From Rubinisphaera italica (lineage in GTDB: Bacteria; Planctomycetota; Planctomycetia; Planctomycetales; Planctomycetaceae): a DNA stretch of 64,000 bases. Position numbers and translations under genes: made by a program. The notes under the pieces were generated by a model. That model was not told the origin of the DNA. It did no database searches and saw nothing but the letters and a program-made list of their open reading frames with translations. Within the stretch, counting starts at the first letter, position 1, and every line of letters begins with the position of its first letter. Positions 31,373-39,077 of the stretch are shown one piece after another. The stretch is from the NCBI RefSeq assembly GCF_007859715.1, contig NZ_SJPG01000001.1:5870527-5934526 (forward strand), in the 5' to 3' direction.

Positions 31373-32170
31373 ATGGACCCACTGACAACAGTTGGCGCAG
31401 GCCTAACTGTACTTGGGTCTAAGGAACTGCTGACAAAGCTCCTTGGACCATCAGCTGATTACGTCGGTGGCGAAATCAAGAATCTCGTCGAGCGGTGCAA
31501 TATCAACCTCGACAACGTCTTCAGAATCGCACTTCACAAACTAGGTTCGCGAGCAGATGAACCCGGCGTCGTCAATCCTCGCGTGCTCAAACGCGTATTC
31601 GACGAAGCTCGCTTGTGCGACGATCCCTTGATGGCGGAGTATCTTGGTGGCGTGCTCGCGTCATCTAAGGGTGACATCGCACGGGATGATCGCGGGACTT
31701 TCTACCTCAATGAAATCAACGCCTTATCAACCTATCAGCTGCGGACACACTATCTGATTTATGCCGTAATCGTCCGTTCGCAACGTCCATACGACCAAGA
31801 CCTCAGCTATTGGTATCAACAGGACACTATTTCGGTGGCAATCCCCGAGTCGGGTTATCTTGCCGGCATGGAGTACTCAACTGATGAGCCAAGCGATGAC
31901 ATTTCGTTTCACTCATTTCTCGGTTTGGAAATGAAAGGCCTTTGCGAACGCGGAATTGAAGTAATCGAACCACAAAAGCAATCTGATTTCGATGTTCCCT
32001 TTCGTTTCTACTGGCCAACACGATATGGGTTCGAGCTCTTTTTGTGGGGGCTCGGCTTAGGTAACACTCGCGTTTCATCATACTTCGATCTTGAAACCGA
32101 CATTGCACTTCCACACGAACCGCCCTTTACAACGCTTGCCATTGAACTTGGCCAGCGATACTTTCACTGA
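31373..32170 (+). CDS. Abi-alpha-like (DUF4393-type) protein, candidate phage-defence gene
   Basis: A 265-residue soluble protein. The layout of an N-terminal helix (GAGLTVLGSKELLTKLLGPSADYVGGEI), then PRVLKRVFDEARLCDDPLMAEYLGGVLASS (about residues 70-98) and a more variable C-terminal beta-rich part resembles Abi-alpha proteins, whose founder aborts lactococcal phage infection; the 'eddxLxxxwaxLL' pattern is the part I recognise. This is similarity by eye only. It ends five bases before island repeat 3, and no partner gene is adjacent. Confidence 0.6.
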   Translation: MDPLTTVGAGLTVLGSKELLTKLLGPSADYVGGEIKNLVERCNINLDNVFRIALHKLGSRADEPGVVNPRVLKRVFDEARLCDDPLMAEYLGGVLASSKGDIARDDRGTFYLNEINALSTYQLRTHYLIYAVIVRSQRPYDQDLSYWYQQDTISVAIPESGYLAGMEYSTDEPSDDISFHSFLGLEMKGLCERGIEVIEPQKQSDFDVPFRFYWPTRYGFELFLWGLGLGNTRVSSYFDLETDIALPHEPPFTTLAIELGQRYFH

Positions 32171-32175
32171 TGCGC

Positions 32176-32382
32176 AGGTGGCCCAGCCGCTTCGGCTGGG
32201 GCGATGAAATCGACAAGATGCAGTCATCATGTGTGCCGTTTTGTGATTAAACCAGACTTTGCAACTTGAACACACACGGCGGAATATTTTTTACTCCACA
32301 ATCCGATAGCAGGGTGGCCCGACCGAATTTGGCGGCTTGTCTTTACCCACATATTTATAAAGTCGTGCCGGGCCACCCTGCG
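32176..32382 (+). repeat. Island repeat copy 3 (207 bp, with inserted right end)
   Basis: The left hairpin (gcccagccg-cttcggctggg) and the core (gatgaaatcgacaagatgcag) match copies 1 and 2; the right end is spread out, with cagggtggcccgaccga near 32311 and gggccaccctgcg at 32370-32382, so about 50 bp were added between. Confidence 0.82.
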
Positions 32383-32398
32383 TACAACGTGTCACAAT

Positions 32399-32860
32399 CT
32401 ACTCGGACATCTCGGCAAACATTTGTTCGGCAGCAGCGCGGATTTCATGGGACGTCATTTCACGTAGTTTAGTCGTTATTCCCCATTCGTGCCCGAAAGG
32501 ATCACGAACGCGTGCAAAACGCTCGCCCCAGAACACATCTGTTGGTTCCATTAAAACCGTTGAGCCGTTCTTTTTCATCGTTTCCACCATTAAATCACAG
32601 TCATCAACGTACAGATGAATCGCCACGCTTGTAGCACCAAGTCGAGTTGGACTTGGTGTGCCACCATGCTCCGGGAGCTCTTCACTGATAAAGAATCGGG
32701 AGGCCCCTACTCGAAATTCACAGTGCATGACTCGCCCATCTGGCATGTTTAGCAATAAGTACGGAGTTACGCCAAAAACATCTGAATAAAACGTGACAGC
32801 TCTCGTGGCGTCGGTGATGGAGAGATAAGGGACAAACTCGCACTTTTGTAATGAAGGCAT
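32399..32860 (-). CDS. VOC-family (glyoxalase/PhnB-like) protein
   Basis: A 153-residue protein of the vicinal-oxygen-chelate superfamily, PhnB-like subgroup. It opens FVPYLSITDATRAVTFYSDVFG (about residues 8-29), continues MPDGRVMHCEFRVGASRFFISEE (about 39-61) and ends with DVFWGERFARVRDPFGHEWGI (about 108-128), the expected tandem betaalphabetabetabeta layout. The metal-ligand set is incomplete by eye, so it may be a binding or resistance protein rather than an enzyme. It is the only island gene on the reverse strand. Confidence 0.88.
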   Translation of the reverse strand: MPSLQKCEFVPYLSITDATRAVTFYSDVFGVTPYLLLNMPDGRVMHCEFRVGASRFFISEELPEHGGTPSPTRLGATSVAIHLYVDDCDLMVETMKKNGSTVLMEPTDVFWGERFARVRDPFGHEWGITTKLREMTSHEIRAAAEQMFAEMSE

Positions 32861-32990
32861 ATCGCTGTTGACAATCGGGTTATCAGATGTGAGGTTGGTG
32901 TGACACGAAAAAATAAATAGACAGACATCGCTTTCCGTCCATTAGTGTTTGACATTTAGTATAATACATGCTGATCGATTATTTATCGAT

Positions 32991-33139
32991 GGGTCAACGC
33001 GGCTGGGGCGATAAAATCGAGAAGATGCATTCATCGTGTGTGCCATTTTGTGATCAACGCAGACTTATTAACTTAAAACCTGCATGGTGCCTCGCCTAAT
33101 TGCTCCGCAACCCGAACGACTCTGCCTGGTCCCCCTGCG
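32991..33139 (+). repeat. Island repeat copy 4 (about 149 bp, decayed ends)
   Basis: The core (gataaaatcgagaagatgc...ccattttgtgatca) and ccgcaacccgaa are retained, while the terminal inverted ends have decayed. Same orientation as copies 1-3; it closes the repeat-bearing segment. Confidence 0.8.
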
Positions 33140-33154
33140 ATTACTCCTGGCTGC

Positions 33155-33682
33155 TTAAGGATTTTCGCGTAATGCGGACGAGATGCGGATCATTGTGTGG
33201 CCGAGTTCGGAGATGCGTTGTTCGACGCCTTCATCGGAAATGCGAGTTTCGTCAAAATCATTGCCTGTGGCATAAACGAATTTCGGCAATATCAAACAGC
33301 GAAAATCGAGCATCAGGCTGTTGGCCAGTCCCATGATAGACATGTAGCTTCCGGTGCCTCCAGCCGCACAGAGAAAGCCGATGACTTTCTCCTGCCAGTT
33401 CTGGCCTGTCAATTCGATCAGGTTTTTGAGAGCCGCATTTACGCCGTAATTGTAAATCGGACAGGCGATCAGAATCCCCTCGGCTTCGATGATTTTCTTC
33501 GACAATGTCGCCACATGCGGATCGGCGTACGCACCCTCGGCATCGCAAAAAGGGAGAGGGAAATCGCGCAGGTTGATCAGTTCGACCTCCCGTCCCAATG
33601 AATGCAGACTCCGCTCTGCGGCTTCTGCCAGGAGTCGGCTTTTACTGGTCGATTTTAAACTGCAGGCGATAACGAGATACAT
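33155..33682 (-). CDS. NADPH-dependent FMN reductase family protein
   Basis: A 175-residue flavodoxin-like oxidoreductase. The N-terminal phosphate-binding region is [21 protein letters not shown] (about residues 6-26); [13 protein letters not shown] (about 38-50), [22 protein letters not shown] (about 72-93) and [16 protein letters not shown] (about 108-123) are the flavin-contact segments of this family. Members reduce FMN, quinones, azo dyes or chromate; the natural substrate cannot be read. It marks a return to ordinary gene spacing after the island. Confidence 0.9.
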   Translation of the reverse strand: MYLVIACSLKSTSKSRLLAEAAERSLHSLGREVELINLRDFPLPFCDAEGAYADPHVATLSKKIIEAEGILIACPIYNYGVNAALKNLIELTGQNWQEKVIGFLCAAGGTGSYMSIMGLANSLMLDFRCLILPKFVYATGNDFDETRISDEGVEQRISELGHTMIRISSALRENP

Positions 33683-33873
33683 GAGGAATCCGGAATGTTT
33701 GGAAAGCGGAAGTTGGAAAGCGGAAAGCCGGTGGCATGACCAGCATTCCTGATTGATTTTATGCAGTTAAGAGAGTGGTCTCAAGTTAGGCATTTGTCTA
33801 TCTCCCGGGAAGGACTGTCAATGAGCGCACCAGATCGGCTTAAGTTGAACAGGAATGAACGGTTTGAACTGCG

Positions 33874-34251
33874 ATGTGGATTGAATTGATGGTGATGACG
33901 ATTGAACAGGCGGGTGAGTTTTTGGCGAATCATGGGTTGGCCATTTTTCTGGTGGTCGGTGCATTTCTGGTGATGGTTTACGGGTTGTGGAAGCCGCCAT
34001 CTTGGATTCATGGGCCGTTTGAATCGTGGATCTCGAAAAAGCTGGAAGCCATCGAACGAGAAGCGCGGGCTCAGGAAATGATTGCCAATTCGACGAAAGC
34101 CATTTCCCAGACTGCAGAAGAAATCCGTGAGGCGATCCGTGCACAGGATCGGGATCTGGAAGAAATTTGTCTGAGTAGCCGAAAGTCGTCGGCCTGGTTT
34201 GATGCGTGGGGAGAGATCGCCAAGGAGATGTTTCAACGACACATCAACTGA
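33874..34251 (+). CDS. Small single-span membrane protein with cytoplasmic coiled coil
   Basis: A 125-residue protein with one hydrophobic segment (AIFLVVGAFLVMVYGLW, about residues 23-39) and a C-terminal helix rich in Glu, Lys and Arg (about 50-110), likely coiled coil. The start is uncertain among ATGs at 33874, 33889 and 33895. I do not recognise the family. It begins a run of four small membrane-related genes and a protease that are closely spaced. Confidence 0.62.
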   Translation: MWIELMVMTIEQAGEFLANHGLAIFLVVGAFLVMVYGLWKPPSWIHGPFESWISKKLEAIEREARAQEMIANSTKAISQTAEEIREAIRAQDRDLEEICLSSRKSSAWFDAWGEIAKEMFQRHIN

Positions 34252-34264
34252 AGAATTGTGCGAT

Positions 34265-34353
34265 GGGTGGCTGGGGTCGCAGCGCAGCCCCCAGATGTTT
34301 AAGCGTGGTCATGTGTAATCGCCACGCCCATCACTACGTTCTGGGCGTGCCAC
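34265..34353. repeat. Two REP-like fragments in one spacer
   Basis: 34265-34294 is a half copy of the GGGTGGCTGGGG palindrome (full copy 52513-52593). 34326-34353 nearly equals 3479-3506. Confidence 0.6.
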
Positions 34354-34402
34354 CAGATTGAGTAAGAGTGAGAGTTGAATTTTTAAGAAAAGGAGAAAAG
34401 AG

Positions 34403-34636
34403 ATGATGTTTGCCAAAGGTGAGTCGAGAGCGTTTGAACTCGACAAAGCGGATTTGTGGAACCTGCTGGTGACGGCTGGATTGTCGGCAGTGGTTGTGTT
34501 TGTCGGAAATCTTTCGGAATTGCTGCCGAGTCTCGACACGGATAACGGAGCGATTTCCTTGATACTGACCGGCATCATTGGCCCGGCTCTGGTGACCTTC
34601 AAAGATTGGCTGACTGACTATGCCGAGCGTTATTAA
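34403..34636 (+). CDS. Small holin-like membrane protein
   Basis: A 77-residue protein with an AGGAG site seven bases before its ATG. A short charged N-terminus is followed by two hydrophobic segments (LLVTAGLSAVVVFVGNL, about 21-37, and ISLILTGIIGPALVTF, about 51-66) and a charged tail (KDWLTDYAERY). The topology and ending resemble small phage holins. Function is inferred from shape and context only. It overlaps the next frame by 17 bp. Confidence 0.62.
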   Translation: MMFAKGESRAFELDKADLWNLLVTAGLSAVVVFVGNLSELLPSLDTDNGAISLILTGIIGPALVTFKDWLTDYAERY

Positions 34637-34868
34637 GTTATTTGGTTGTTACGGATTCGGTGGCATATGCGTGCTGTTCGGAATCTGTTTTGAGCGAGCA
34701 GGATGGCATTGGCTGACTGTTTCTTATGGACTGCTGTCGATCTTGCTGCCATTGGTCTGTTGGCTAAGTACTACGCTGATCAGCCTGTTGAGTTCGCAGT
34801 GGAAAACTCTGCTCGATCAATTAATTGCACAACATCTTCAGAACCAGAATTGGGAGGGGCATCAATGA
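34620..34868 (+). CDS. Small membrane protein overlapping the holin-like gene
   Basis: An 82-residue frame with two or three hydrophobic segments (GFGGICVLFGICF, WLTVSYGLLSILLPLVCWLSTTLISLL) and a polar C-terminus. It overlaps the previous gene by 17 bp and the next by four bases (ATGA), a compact arrangement typical of translational coupling. I do not recognise it; it could be a second holin-type or an accessory membrane protein. Confidence 0.55.
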   Translation: MPSVIKLFGCYGFGGICVLFGICFERAGWHWLTVSYGLLSILLPLVCWLSTTLISLLSSQWKTLLDQLIAQHLQNQNWEGHQ

Positions 34869-35230
34869 AATTGATTGGAATTGGCTTGCTGGTTTTGGTC
34901 CTGGGATGCCTGCCAGCAGGTAATGGGCATCACGCAGATGGAGATCATCAAGATGATCCGAACACATCTGCAGAGACGGCTATCGAACGTGTGCTGAAAA
35001 ACTATGACGAAGGATTGAAAGCGTTGTTCCTGGAAGTGGCTGACAAATTGGAAACGGGTGAACTGTCGACCGAGATGGAAACCAATCTTTTTCTACAGCA
35101 ACAGTCGAAAGCCATTCGGGAACACGCTTTCATAATTTTGAATCGCGATGCGGCTGAGATCGGAGGAGAGAAGTGGAGTCCGCAGGTGGCGGCTGAGTAT
35201 TGGCGGAAACAGGGTTTGAGTGGTCAGTGA
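34865..35230 (+). CDS. Small lipoprotein
   Basis: A 121-residue product from the ATG at 34865 that overlaps the preceding stop (ATGA); a longer upstream frame is a shadow. A short signal ends LVLGCLPAG (lipobox Cys about residue 17), followed by a His/Asp-rich linker (HHADGDHQDD) and a helical region. Lipid anchoring and small size would suit an outer-membrane spanin-like role beside a holin-like gene, but no direct sequence match supports this. Confidence 0.65.
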   Translation: MKLIGIGLLVLVLGCLPAGNGHHADGDHQDDPNTSAETAIERVLKNYDEGLKALFLEVADKLETGELSTEMETNLFLQQQSKAIREHAFIILNRDAAEIGGEKWSPQVAAEYWRKQGLSGQ

Positions 35231-35354
35231 TGAGAGGCAAATTAGGTTAGTGGTTAGAGATTAGGGGTGAGAGTTTTAATGATAGCTCGAAGCCCTCTGG
35301 TCACTAGCCTCTGGACAGACAGTATGTCGTAGGAAACGAAAAGGAAAACAGAGA

Positions 35355-36146
35355 GTGACAGAATCAATTGAACGAGCAAAAGGTTGGCGGAATGATCTTG
35401 AAGATCAGACGTTTTTGTACGGGGCGGCTGTGAAGTTTTCGTATTTGAAAGCGGCGGAGTTGCCGGAAAAGGTGGATCCGCGAGGGAAGATTGAGGTGAA
35501 AGATCAGGGGCAGGTAGGAGCTTGTTCCGGTTTCTCCCGGTCCTATTGTATGGAGGCTTTGTCCAATGGAATTGGTGGGCAGGGAATTTCGTTCTCGCCG
35601 ATGTTCAGCTATCTGACCGGACAGAAGGCTGACAATCTCCTGGGAAGCGATACAGGAGCGACGATCAGCGGCGGTATCAAGGCTTCCCGACAATATGGGA
35701 ATTGTCCAGATCATCTGTTTCCTTTTCCCGGACGATATGTCTCCACGATTCCCGAGGCTTGCTGGGAGGCTGCTGAGCAGCACCAGTTGTTAGCGCATAC
35801 GCCTGTGAACTCCGCTGAAGAATGTCGACTGGCGATTGGATCTGGATATCCGATTTATTTGGGAATCCTGTGGGATCAGTCGATGGATAAGCCTGTGTTG
35901 GATACGTATCGCGTACAGAATAACGGAGGCGGGCATGCGATTTGTCTTCTGGGTTATGAGGGAGATTACTTCTACATGCTCAATAGCTGGTCTGATCGAT
36001 GGGGTAATCGCGGCTGGGCGAAATGGCATGCCCGTGCGGTCGATTCGATGATTCGTTCACGGTATTCAGAGTTCTTTGCCGTCTCTGAGATTGAGCAACC
36101 GGAACCTCGTTCCTGGAAGTATGACACCATGCAAATACTGGGTTAA
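35355..36146 (+). CDS. Papain-like (C1 family) cysteine peptidase
   Basis: A 263-residue protein from a GTG at 35355 with AAGGA upstream. The C1 catalytic set is visible: oxyanion Gln and nucleophile Cys in KDQGQVGACSGFSRS (about residues 49-63), His in NNGGGHAICLLGY (about 190-202) and Asn in YMLNSWSDRWGNRGW (about 207-221). There is no signal peptide and no long propeptide, so it may act in the cytoplasm or be released by the membrane proteins encoded just upstream. As the last gene of a five-gene run it is a candidate effector or lysis enzyme. Confidence 0.84.
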   Translation: MTESIERAKGWRNDLEDQTFLYGAAVKFSYLKAAELPEKVDPRGKIEVKDQGQVGACSGFSRSYCMEALSNGIGGQGISFSPMFSYLTGQKADNLLGSDTGATISGGIKASRQYGNCPDHLFPFPGRYVSTIPEACWEAAEQHQLLAHTPVNSAEECRLAIGSGYPIYLGILWDQSMDKPVLDTYRVQNNGGGHAICLLGYEGDYFYMLNSWSDRWGNRGWAKWHARAVDSMIRSRYSEFFAVSEIEQPEPRSWKYDTMQILG

Positions 36147-36266
36147 ACACGATTCGACATTCCTGTCAGAATTGCCAGAATGGAGATGAAATGTCATGCT
36201 CAGATGTGTGAACAGCTTTTAATACTGAATGGCAGAGCTTGAGTATCATCAGGCGAAGGAGTCATC

Positions 36267-37727
36267 GTGACAAGAATCAACTTTAGACGGACGACCTTTT
36301 GTATCCTGACATCTCTAATGGTTGCATCATCCGCTGCATGGATGCAGGCTGCAGAGAAACCGAATGTCTTGTTCATTGCGGTTGATGATTTGCGAGTTGA
36401 GTTGGGATGTTATGGCGATACTGTCGTGAAATCCCCCAATATCGACAAGCTGGCCAGTCGGGGGCTTTTGTTTGAACAGGCTTATTGTCAGCAGGCGGTT
36501 TGCAATCCGTCTCGCGCTTCAATGTTGACTGGGTTGGGACTTGACACCTTGCAGATTCACGATTTGCCAACTCATTTTCGGGAACGGGTTCCCGATGTAG
36601 TGACGTTGCCGCAACATTTTATGCAATCGGGTTATGAAACACGGGATGTTGGCAAGATATTCCATAACTGGATTCAGGTTGAATACAAAGGAGATGCTGC
36701 TTCCTGGTCTGTGCCAGCTGTGATGCATTTTAATTCACATGGCAATGACAAGCCGCTCGTTGAAGGGAAGTTGCCCAGGAATCTATCCGAGGTGCCCCGA
36801 ACAGAAATGATGGATGTCCCGGATGAAGCTTACTTTGATGGCCGCATCGCTCAATTAGCGGTCGAGGCAATGAACGAGGTGAAGGACGAACCGTTTTTTC
36901 TGGCGGTTGGATTCTGGAAACCTCATGCGCCGTTCAATCCGCCGAAGAAATACTGGGATCTTTATGAACGGAGTGAGATTGAACTGGCGATGAATCGAGA
37001 TCAACCGACAAACGTGCCAGGTATTGCCATGCACGATGGTCGGGAAATTCTCAGAGGCTTCAAAGATCGTCCCGACGGGCGACCGACTCTGGAAGAGGAG
37101 CGAGCCTTGCGGCATGGATATTATGCGGCGACCAGTTTTGTCGATGCACAAATTGGAAAAGTGCTCGATGAATTGGATCGTCTCAAATTGCGGGAGAGTA
37201 CACTTGTCGTATTCTGGTCCGATCACGGATTTCATCTGGGCGAGAAAACACTCTGGGCGAAGACATCCAATTTCGAACTCGATGCCCGTGTTCCGATGAT
37301 TATTTCTCTTCCTGGACAAACCGAGGCAATGCGAACGTCAGCGATTGTCGAGTTGCTGGATGTCTACCCGACACTTGTCGATCTGTGCGGACTCGAACAA
37401 CCTGCCAGCGGCCTGGAAGGTGTGAGTTTACGACCTTTATTTGAGGATCCTGCAGGAAGCGTTCAAGCTGCCGCTTTGACGCAGCATTGTCGACCGGCTT
37501 ATCCGAAACCGGGTGAAGCCCCAGAGGCGATGGGATATTCGATTCGGACTCCTCGCTTCCGTTATACCGAATGGCGAGACTATGAAGATGGTTCCGTGAT
37601 CGCGACTGAGTTGTACGATCACGAGAATGATCCACAGGAAATGAAGAATGTCATTGGCTCGAAACTAGGGAAACGGGAGCAACCGAAATTGCGGGCTTTA
37701 CTTGATCAAACCAGATCGCGTCAATAA
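36267..37727 (+). CDS. Secreted sulfatase (iduronate-2-sulfatase-like)
   Basis: A 486-residue type I sulfatase starting at a GTG with AGGAG upstream. A Sec signal (about residues 1-29) is followed by the metal pair VDDLRVELGCYG and the formylglycine motif CNPSRASMLTG (Cys about 79). The C-terminal half holds GFWKPHAPFNPPKKY and SDHGFHLGEKTLW, typical of iduronate-2-sulfatase-type enzymes. These hydrolyse sulfate esters of polysaccharides after maturation of the Cys to formylglycine. Substrate unknown; sulfated algal or host glycans are usual for planctomycetes. Confidence 0.92.
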   Translation: MTRINFRRTTFCILTSLMVASSAAWMQAAEKPNVLFIAVDDLRVELGCYGDTVVKSPNIDKLASRGLLFEQAYCQQAVCNPSRASMLTGLGLDTLQIHDLPTHFRERVPDVVTLPQHFMQSGYETRDVGKIFHNWIQVEYKGDAASWSVPAVMHFNSHGNDKPLVEGKLPRNLSEVPRTEMMDVPDEAYFDGRIAQLAVEAMNEVKDEPFFLAVGFWKPHAPFNPPKKYWDLYERSEIELAMNRDQPTNVPGIAMHDGREILRGFKDRPDGRPTLEEERALRHGYYAATSFVDAQIGKVLDELDRLKLRESTLVVFWSDHGFHLGEKTLWAKTSNFELDARVPMIISLPGQTEAMRTSAIVELLDVYPTLVDLCGLEQPASGLEGVSLRPLFEDPAGSVQAAALTQHCRPAYPKPGEAPEAMGYSIRTPRFRYTEWRDYEDGSVIATELYDHENDPQEMKNVIGSKLGKREQPKLRALLDQTRSRQ

Positions 37728-37815
37728 GAGAAACCATGCAATAAATGCAGTGTTGACTGCATACCGATAGCAGAGTCGGCCAGGACGCCACCGGTTTGCT
37801 CATGATTCCTTCGAT

Positions 37816-38952
37816 TTATTGAATTGTTGAATCCGGTATTATTTCCAATGGAGCAGGGCGACCAAAGTAGTATCCCTGGAAGAGTTGAAAGCCCATTTCC
37901 CGGCAGACTTCGCTGTCTTCGCCATTATCAATACCTTCAGCGAGTGTAATGATATTGTTCTCATGACAGACGTTAACAAGAGATTGCACCATTGCTCGGT
38001 GTTGTGTGGATGCTGTTGCAAGTCCGTCGACAATTGTGCGATCGAATTTGACGATATTTGGTGGAACTTCTGTCAATTCTTTTAGTCGAGACTGCCCCGC
38101 TCCGAAATCATCGTAGGCGATTTCGATGTCTAAATCCTTCAATCGTGCCTGAAACTCTCGGATTGTTGCCAAGTCGGGAACAGCTGCTTCATGGATTTCG
38201 AGAACGATGCTCCAATCCCCAACCCATGAGCGTAAATTCGACAGTGAGTTAATCAATTTCTGCCCGAGTTGTTCATTCGGATGAGTATTCAGAAAGAGCC
38301 GTTTGGCGGGATGTTGTGGCGCAATTGCCATCGCTGCTTTGTAACGAGCGGCATCACTTAATCGTTCTGCGAGCCCGAGTCGAGAAGCGATTTCGAACAA
38401 CATGATTGGCGATTCGAAGCCAGCAATATGGCATCTCAACAAAGCTTCGACGCCGTATAACGAATCCCCTACAGCAGTGACAATCGGCTGGAAGACCATG
38501 CGGAATTGCTGCTCCTGGACGACCTGATTCATCTTCGAGATCTGCCAACCAGTTTCAGGTTCATCAAAGACAATCGTCTGGTCGTTACGTTGCTCCTGAT
38601 GGCGTCCCAGTTGGAATTCCATATCGGCAAATTGCAGATAATCGCTCGCAGCCAATGGGGTATCGACAATGATGCGATTCCCGTTGACGAACGTTCCATT
38701 CGTGCTGTTCATATCGCGGACAAAGATTTTATCGCCGACGGTGATCAGTTGTGCGTGCTGTCCCGAGACTTTCTGGGAGCCAATACTGCAATCGTTGGTG
38801 TTACGTCGACCAATCGTGAAAGGAGAACGCGTAATTGCGACGCGGGATGTGCTGGCATCCGGCTGAAAACAGCCTTCAAGAAACCAGTCCACGTGCGACT
38901 CGTGACTCCCTGATTTTATACCATTCTTTTCCATAATGTCGTTGATAATCAT
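37816..38952 (-). CDS. FHA-EAL fusion protein (c-di-GMP phosphodiesterase-like)
   Basis: A 378-residue signalling protein starting at the ATG at 38952 (GAAGG eight bases upstream). Residues about 36-112 are an FHA domain (TIGRRNTNDC, QHAQLITV, MNSTNGTFVNGNRI). Residues about 130-370 are an EAL domain with GVEALLRCH (the EAL glutamate), LNTHPNEQL, VLEIHE, YDDFGAG, VKFDRT and LAEGID, so the metal and catalytic residues of c-di-GMP phosphodiesterases look intact. It would couple a phosphothreonine input to c-di-GMP turnover. The kinase gene at 39078 lies directly upstream in the same orientation. Confidence 0.9.
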   Translation of the reverse strand: MIINDIMEKNGIKSGSHESHVDWFLEGCFQPDASTSRVAITRSPFTIGRRNTNDCSIGSQKVSGQHAQLITVGDKIFVRDMNSTNGTFVNGNRIIVDTPLAASDYLQFADMEFQLGRHQEQRNDQTIVFDEPETGWQISKMNQVVQEQQFRMVFQPIVTAVGDSLYGVEALLRCHIAGFESPIMLFEIASRLGLAERLSDAARYKAAMAIAPQHPAKRLFLNTHPNEQLGQKLINSLSNLRSWVGDWSIVLEIHEAAVPDLATIREFQARLKDLDIEIAYDDFGAGQSRLKELTEVPPNIVKFDRTIVDGLATASTQHRAMVQSLVNVCHENNIITLAEGIDNGEDSEVCREMGFQLFQGYYFGRPAPLEIIPDSTIQ

Positions 38953-39077
38953 GACTTTTACCTTCTCAGGATTGCTTCAGGTGTTTGTCGGAAACGTACT
39001 TCGTATTCACGAAGAGAGCCAACGCAGTGTTTAATTGTCTAAATTTTGATTCGAGGAAATGTTCGCTCTTCCATTCA

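Noticed and set aside
34703..34864. A longer start for the small lipoprotein
   Set aside because: The ATG at 34865 gives a proper lipoprotein signal and overlaps the previous stop, while the upstream part lies inside another coding frame and would destroy the signal peptide.
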